Positions 57,197-64,000 of a DNA stretch of 64,000 nucleotides are shown here, piece after piece. The DNA comes from Pyrocephalus nanus. Taxonomy: Eukaryota; Chordata; Aves; Passeriformes; Tyrannidae. Numbering within the stretch: the first letter of the stretch is position 1; each line of letters opens with the position of its first letter. The notes beneath the pieces are model-generated. The model was not told where the DNA came from. It ran no database searches and worked only from the letters and a program-made list of their open reading frames with translations. The position numbers and the translations under genes were made by a program. The stretch spans positions 186,001-250,000 of the forward strand of contig CM076269.1 of the NCBI GenBank assembly GCA_038380795.1, read 5' to 3'.

Positions 57197-60016
57197 TTTG
57201 TCTTGAATCGTCAAACACATCCAGATCAGCTGTATACACCCCAGCTGGAGGATAGAACTGTCTTTTTACCATTTTCTTATGGAATGGTTCTCAAATTCTG
57301 ATCTGGGCTAAGTCTTCCTCACACGCAGCAGAAGAACACATTTGAACGACACTTTCGAATCTGTGGCTCAACATGCTGTGTTTGCATGGGAGCGGCAGTA
57401 AAAGCAGAAGGCAATACTTGTGCAGGTATTTTAGCTCAGCTTTAGAAACAGCACAAAGGCCTTTGAAATGGAATGTTGCAGTAGTCCTACAAACCAAGAA
57501 CACAAGCCCGCAGCGAGCGGCTGCACAGCAGCAGAAGCAGAGGCCACAGCTCAGCTCGGGCAGCAGCAAGAGGAGGAGCTGCATTTCAGAGCAGGTACCA
57601 GGGCCTCTCCAAACACCACTTGCAGAAAAAGCCTCAAGACAGACAATGCCAAGACCATGAACAGTCTTTACTTCTATCAGTTGTTTCACAGCACAATGAG
57701 ACACAGCACAAAGTTTGTACAGCGGGATCTGCAGACAGTTTAAAAACAGGCAATTATCTTTAATAAAAAGCATTGAGTCTAAATGAAAATAATATGAAGA
57801 CAAACAATATTGAAGCTAATGACTGCTTGCTTTTGATTGTCTAAGAAGTCCAAGACTTGTCATAGTGCCTTCAATGTTCTCCACATCACTTTCTCCAAAC
57901 ACCCTAGTTAGTGTAAAGCTTAATGTGCCCCGACTCATACGTGTGGGTAGGTATCACAACCTTTTCCTCTTGCTCTCAAACCCTACTTGCAGTGTGTGGG
58001 GAGGTGCAACAACTCTCATCATACAACATTCTGATTCACAAAGAAGCAGCACAAGTGTTGAACATAATTTAATTTGCACTTCCGTATATAAATGTTTACT
58101 ATATTGCACACTATTGCAGCACTTAAAAACATCTAATTATTTGCAAAAATTAGTAAAATACTTTAAAGGATTTAAAAATAAGGGTTTTAATGCAACTGAC
58201 AAGATAATAAAAAAAGCAGTTTACTTAATGAGATACAATCCTTTATGTTGGAAATGAAAGTTACATACAACTAGAGTACAATTAAAATATACCATATAGC
58301 TCAACACTTAATTCCTCAAATGTGTAAAATTAACAAGCTTCTACTGTCATAGATATACAATTTTTCCATATCGTGAAAAGGATTTTTCAAATTAAATACA
58401 GGTAACATAATATTCTGTAGTTATATTTCATGACTGTGTTTAAATGAGAGGGTTGTATAATACTCACATTGTCAAATATACTCACTAATGCCTTGGAAAT
58501 TGCACACTTCCCCTCCTTTTCCAAAATAGAATCTCGTTTCCATACTGAAGTCTATTATGCCATATTGGAAAAGTGTTTAACTTGCTGACAGGATTTTCAT
58601 AAAATTAAAAAATAGCAGAATATCATGGCATTATGATGACTTTTCCACTTATGCCCATGTAGAATTTAATCTGGATATCAAACAGACACGTCAGAACCAA
58701 TTTCCTAGACTTCTGTCTTATTGTACACGCAAGATGAATGATTACAGTATTTTACAAAACAGAAAAATCTCTGAACCTTTCTAGAATTATAAATGTAATG
58801 ATTAAAAATTAAAATCATAACAGAATCAAATTGTGATCTCCAACATTTATTAAAATCTTTAAAGTTCATAAACGACAACAAAGTTACTGTAGAATTTATC
58901 GCATACAGCTAGCATACAGCAGCATGTCCTTGGTCTAAATGAAATACAAAAGATTTTAACATTTTCATACAAAGGATTTCTTTAAATTTATTAATGTGAC
59001 GATATATCTTTGTTACATAAAATTTGCTACAGCAAAGTATCTTATACTTTTCTTGCACGTATGTAAATATGGGTGGACAAAGACTGCATTCAGTGTCAGC
59101 CTCCTAATGACGTTGTGCAAAAATGCTCAACAACCTAAACAGGGAACGTTGGGTGGTACGTTTCATACTCTTCTGTAAAATGTCTACAAAGGCTTTTCCT
59201 TAGGGAGTGTCGTACAGATTAAAAGGAAGGAATGCCACCAGCTGTTGATTTGCACTGGCATTCAAACAAATACAATGGCTATGTATCAATATAGCTCAGT
59301 TTTTTAAAAAACAATTCATCCTCGTATGCATGTAAATTTATCATAAAACATGTGTCTAGTTTAAACTGTTTAGATGTGCTGTTTTTAGACAGGTCACTGA
59401 GACAGCCAGAACCAAGTGTACAAATAAAACTACTATGAATAAGTTTAAAAGCAACCCCCAAAAAAGTGCTGAGCCGCTGATTATTAACATTGAAATAAAT
59501 GTGTAGAAGTGCCCAAAGCTAGCACATGGTAGCAATACCTTTTAAGTCAGTTGGTGAGAGTATACAAAACATAATTAAACCCAAATACCTGTATCTGTGT
59601 GACCATACATTCTGGTTGATTGAAAGAAAGTAGGTTAGAAACAAAGACAACGCAACTAAAATAAATTCAGCTGTTGCAGTTTTTAAACTTTCTCTCTTTT
59701 CTTCGTGAATGAAGTGCTGTAATTAAAAAGAAAATGATTGTAGCAGTACTCCATCCTCAGTTTACTAATATAGTATACCAGAATAAAAACTTGGCAATAA
59801 CCTCTTATTCTTAACAGCTAACAAAAAATAACCGTGTTCATCCAGCGATGCATCTAGAACAATATTTTGCATTTGCTAAACCATTTGTTTCTCACAGCTA
59901 ATGGCAGAGCGCATTTTGCTTTTTGTGGCATGATGGTTCTTATTTTAATGGATGCCTTTTGAATCAAAAAAGGCTTGAAACAAGGAATACTTTGGGAGCC
60001 CAGACATTGGCTACTT

Positions 60017-60033
60017 AAAAAAAAAAAAAAAAA
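60017..60033 (+). repeat. Poly(A) tract
   Basis: About 17 A residues on plus, a T run in the sense of the PRKACB 3' UTR. Confidence 0.7.
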
Positions 60034-60987
60034 CAACACAAAGTGAATCAAAATGAATCATATTCTCTACAATACTGACCAAAACTTCCTTTAAGAGTTT
60101 AGGGTTCTTGATCTTAAAAAAGCCATTTCATATCTGCCAACTGAAATGCTGGTAAGTTGACTTGGTTTAATATGGTCCAAAATCCAGACCAGGTGGAATT
60201 ACTGCTCTCATGGGACTGTAAGCTTTCCATGGTACAGTCTGGTTATGGCAACTTACCTACTGCCTAGATGGGAAATATGAAGGAAGGAGGCAGTGACAAA
60301 AAACTGCAGGGATGTAGAAAACCAAGGCACGGGATCTAGCTACTGTCCCCTACTTAAGCCATCCAATTGATTCTACTGAATTTTGGTCAGCCTCCAGGAA
60401 GAAATGTTTTTAAGTTAATTTAGCAGACATTTATATGGCGATAAATACTACCTTCAAAAATGCTAAAAATGTTGGCTAGGTTTAGTCTGAGCTACTAAAA
60501 AATTATTATAAATTGTAGCATCAGACACAAGACAGACATGAATTATTGGCTGGCACAGACTAGAAGCAACATTTATCTTTCACTTCAGTCTAAATCACAC
60601 TAGCCGCAACACCTTCCATTTCACTCACACAAATAATACATTATTCAAAATAAAATGGAGCATTCTTGGGTAAAAAACTACTTCATTTCAAAGGGGGAAA
60701 ATGAACAATACACAGAAACAAAGAACGACAGAAACCAAAGTTAAGTAGGAAAGTGGTCTATTATTCTGTGTTACTGCACAAACAGTGCTTGCTTAATTGT
60801 GCCTAGTTAGAAGGGTTGGTGCAAACTGCACACATGGAAGATGGCAATAAAGACCTCAGTCAGCTTTGTGGAATGAAGTAACTAGGTAACTGTTTTGACA
60901 TATGATGGTCTCAGCTCCACCTCATCTGTTAACAGAGTGCAAAGATCCCAATGTGAGCCCTGATGTCATCTTGTCCTCTTACTCCTA

Positions 60988-61113
60988 CTAAAAATCAGCA
61001 AATTCTTTTGCACATTTTTCTGTTAGAGACGCACGAATATCTTCTTCTTCATAGTCATCGAAGTTGCTGGTATCTCCAGGACCTCTGCACTTTGGTATGA
61101 ACGGAGCTTCTAC
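60988..61113 (-). CDS. PRKACB: PRKACB last coding exon (partial gene)
   Basis: PRKACB encodes the beta catalytic subunit of cAMP-dependent protein kinase, a cytosolic and nuclear Ser/Thr kinase held inactive by regulatory subunits. After an ACCAATACAG acceptor this phase-0 exon encodes 41 residues and [23 protein letters not shown], then [21 protein letters not shown]. This is the C-terminal tail of the kinase, with the acidic FDDYEEED cluster that contacts ATP and substrate and the final hydrophobic F-x-x-F motif (FADF) that docks on the N-lobe. The DIR...TEKCAKEF wording fits the beta rather than the alpha paralogue, as does synteny. The kinase core exons lie beyond the right edge. Confidence 0.95.
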   Translation of the reverse strand, partial: VEAPFIPKCRGPGDTSNFDDYEEEDIRASLTEKCAKEFADF

Positions 61114-64000
61114 CTGTATTGGTGGGAGACACAAAAAAGCACGTGAAATGTTACTGGCCTAATACCAGTGGATTTAACATTGTGATAATGAGCACTATTG
61201 CCATTTATCCTCAAATCTCGCCAAGAAATCAGGTATTACATGCTAAAGTTGTGGCACATAAATAGAACCACCCTAAGAAGGTACAGGCCTCTAGATGTGT
61301 GAATCTAAGTTGAAAAATACCTCGCTGACAAACATTATTAAAAAATTACTTCCACTTCAAGACAAAGTTTAGTTCTCTCCTTGCAGAGGTGATCCCGCTC
61401 CCTTCAGCTCTGTGGTACAGCTCCCAGCATAGTCATGGCAGAAGCAGAGTAGATTGACTGCCATCAATGCTACACAAAAATCTTAGGGCAGTTTGGAACC
61501 CCTCTCCTTCCTATTTACCAGTGACCCTCTGTTTCCAAATAAAAACTACCCTAATACAAGTGTAAAAGAATTTGTTCTGCCTCTCCTATAAAGCTCCTCC
61601 TAGGGCCTAACTGTAAGTGAGAGGTGAAAGTCTTTTCAAAAAGGCCACAGTGGGGCACAAGAGATGACAGGAAGGAGTCACTCAAAGGCTGTACCGTAAG
61701 GAAAGTAAAATTATAACAAAATTATGGAGGCGATGCAAATTTAAACCTGGAAATGCAGAGTAATCAGACAAGTGTCCCTCCCCCGAACATCCCAGGCAGT
61801 AAGTGTGCCAGAGCAGCACAGTGGGGAGACAACTAACCAGGGCAGGCACAGCTCCAGCTCCAGCTGAGGCAGAGGATCACATCACACTGTGCAACCAGGT
61901 AGAGTGCTGGTGGTGGGGATGTGTTGTGTGTGTAAATCAGGAAATTAAAGAGGTACAGCGTGGACTAATACAAATTATACTCTGTTCACTTTGGGCAATA
62001 CCACTATACACCCCAAGAAATAACACAAACTTCTGCCTTTGTGTGTGCAATTGTCACGTGTATCCTTTTGTTTCTAAAACAACATAAACATTTTGGTGAT
62101 TTACCCTGACTGAACACACAGCCTGTGTACACAGGTACCCTATAAAGCCACACATTTACCATTATCTGAATTTCTGTCTCCGTGTCTTCTTAAATTGATT
62201 TTCAGTTACTCTCTTACAGCAAAACTCAGAGAACAGAAAGTATCTCATTTACTACTGGAATTTTAGAATGCTGTCAAATGAGACACATCAGACCTTTTCT
62301 TATTACCTTCACCAAGGAAACTGCTAAAAAGAGATGGCAGGAGATAACACCAGCTTATAGTGGAAATACCTTTTTGGCCCTAAGTACAACCATATTATCA
62401 GGCACTATGTTAATAAATAGCTATAAACACACAAAGAAAACAAGACTTGATCGTATCAGAAATATTAAGTAATTGAGTGGTTCACTTATGGCTGTAGCAT
62501 TAAATTTAAAAAAAAAGAATAAAAAAGAAAGAAATGATTCACATGACATTAGCTGCCAAGGAACACTATGTTTATTCAGGAGAATACATGCTGTGGTAAC
62601 AGCCCCTGTGAAAAGCTAGTATAAGCCCAAAGTTTATTGCTGTATTTCTGTGACTGCTTAGGTAATATTACAATGCATGCTGTTGTTTCATACCCTGAGT
62701 ATTACAGGATTTATTCCTTATAATTAAAAGCTTCAAGCTTATTCAGCATCAGTTTTCACAACCCTTTAAATCTTGTAATAGCTATTCTGACTGTACTACT
62801 TGTTAACATTTTAAAATATTTCTTATTTCTGCAAAAGTAATTCTCTACAGCAGTGCACTAGCAATGCTAAGAATATTTAGCACAGTATTAAAACATCTGA
62901 TTTAATATTATGGGGTCTGAGTGTCCCCAAAGAGCCTACCAGCAAATGAAACTTGGTGCACATAAATCCGCCTTGCAAACAGGCTTTAAGAAACCAAAGA
63001 ACAATAATTACAAATTGGCAATGGGGAATATTTTCTTAAAAATATCTATACTTAATGCAAGGAATACAGGATGTGTTAATTGTACCCTGTCTACTAGTAA
63101 TTAATACATTAGTGAATAATTTAACAACTGTACTGTCACATTTGTGTAGACAAACAACCAGTTTCTTTTTATATACTATTGTAAGTATTTAGCTTTGGCC
63201 TTTAAAATAACTGCTGTTACAAGCAGCAAGTTCATGCTCTATAGTTAAGACTGTTGGTGTTTCAAATTCAAACCAATTTTTTAAAATATTATCATTTATC
63301 TCTAGCCCTTTTCCAATATCAAGACTCAAAATTATTTCTCCACCCGAGTCTTCAGGGACAACATCAATTTTAGTCTTCTGTTGTTGTGTATTGAAAAATC
63401 AAGAATTCAGAGGTTGCATTTAAGTGAATAATTTCTTAGGATTCTAGTTAACTCACTCATCTACAAATATTTAACTTTGCCTCTACATTCAAAAGGAGAG
63501 GAAGCTTTGGAGCTCCTGGAACCTAGACTGAATTATAGTCCTCCTCATCCCTTTTGGCAGGATTCATTCATCCTGGCAGCACAAATGTGTTGCCCTCTAA
63601 CAGATACATTAATGGCTGCTCACACACCGAAAATACTCTCAATTGTCTCTGTTGCTTTTGTTCTTATGCAGCTCCAAAGCCCAGTGCAGACTGGGAATGG
63701 ATTTTCCAAAAACCCCATTACCAGTTGTGTTGATCAAGGAACTAGAAAACAGTTCTTAAGATGCCAGGAAAAAAAAGCATTCAGCTCTTCCCAGCTTATG
63801 GAACTGCAGTCAATCAAAGCGTGGCGTCGGGAGACAAAATCTCCAAGCAAGAAGGAGGAAGCACATTCCTTTAGGAGAAAAAAAAAAGCAAAGCTCCAGC
63901 TTTGGCTGGAGCTTTTCCACTCTGAAGCACAGTCTGACTGCTAGGAGCTGGTTGGAAAGGAGAACAGATTCCTCTCTGCTGAGAAGGAGTATTTATAGAT
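61114..64000 (-). other. PRKACB: PRKACB last intron (continues past the window)
   Basis: No exon encoding the preceding kinase segment (ending ...IAIYQRK in the family) is seen on minus, so the last intron is longer than 2.88 kb. A plus-strand 155-codon open frame at 63,477-63,944 has no recognisable domain and no ATG start. Confidence 0.6.

Larger units (their letters stand above)
57191..60987 (-). other. PRKACB: PRKACB 3' untranslated region (extent estimated)
   Basis: Mammalian PRKACB has a 3' UTR of several kilobases. The sequence left of the stop at 60,988 is AT-rich and exon-free, with AATAAA on minus at 58,848-58,853 and at 57,191-57,196 as candidate ends. The left boundary given here is the more distal signal and is an estimate. 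A 170-codon minus-strand open frame at 57,291-57,803 inside it has no family resemblance. Confidence 0.45.

Noticed and set aside
57291..57803. 170-codon minus-strand open frame in the PRKACB 3' UTR region
   Set aside because: Leu/Cys-rich translation without family motifs. It lies in the predicted untranslated region, so chance is the simpler reading.
63477..63944. 155-codon plus-strand open frame at the right end
   Set aside because: No ATG start, no recognisable domain, and it lies antisense in the last PRKACB intron.
61114..64000. Search for the penultimate PRKACB exon
   Set aside because: No minus-strand sequence encoding the kinase segment ending in IYQRK was found, so it must lie beyond the right edge.

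Overview
The window looks like vertebrate nuclear DNA, most likely from a bird. It holds multi-exon genes with consensus GT-AG splice sites and short introns, long AT-rich non-coding stretches, two CpG-rich islands, and a CR1-type retroposon tail typical of birds and other sauropsids. The gene order matches, in reverse, the human 1p31.1 interval PRKACB - SAMD13 - UOX (a pseudogene in humans) - DNASE2B. The species cannot be fixed from sequence alone. A turtle or crocodilian is possible but less likely given the compact spacing.

Layout: 1-11,300 is intergenic with no recognisable gene. Positions 11,875-21,024 (minus strand) carry a complete six-exon DNASE2B, a secreted/lysosomal acid endonuclease with both catalytic HxK motifs. 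About 1.9 kb away and head-to-head, 22,921-29,460 (plus strand) carries UOX (urate oxidase): seven firmly identified exons plus a candidate short first exon. Positions 29.5-37.7 kb are intergenic. Positions 38,125-47,712 (minus) carry the three coding exons of SAMD13, with a CpG island at about 48.8-49.35 kb as its likely promoter. Positions 51.5-52.3 kb hold a very regular 20-bp minisatellite next to a second small CpG-rich patch. Positions 60,988-61,113 (minus) are the last coding exon of PRKACB (PKA catalytic subunit beta), with a long 3' UTR to its left and intron to its right.

The most interesting locus is UOX. The reading frame and all splice sites are intact from exon 2 to the stop, so this is not an ordinary decayed pseudogene. 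Yet the catalytic histidine aligns with phenylalanine, a second active-site residue (valine) aligns with tyrosine, the C-terminal peroxisomal SRL signal is gone, and the codon where the mammalian stop would fall reads CAA, giving about 20 extra residues. The protein has about 16 cysteines against about 4 in mammalian uricase. This fits a retained pseudoenzyme in a uric-acid-excreting animal.

The genes do not form one pathway. They are a conserved synteny block. The head-to-head DNASE2B/UOX pair could share regulatory DNA.
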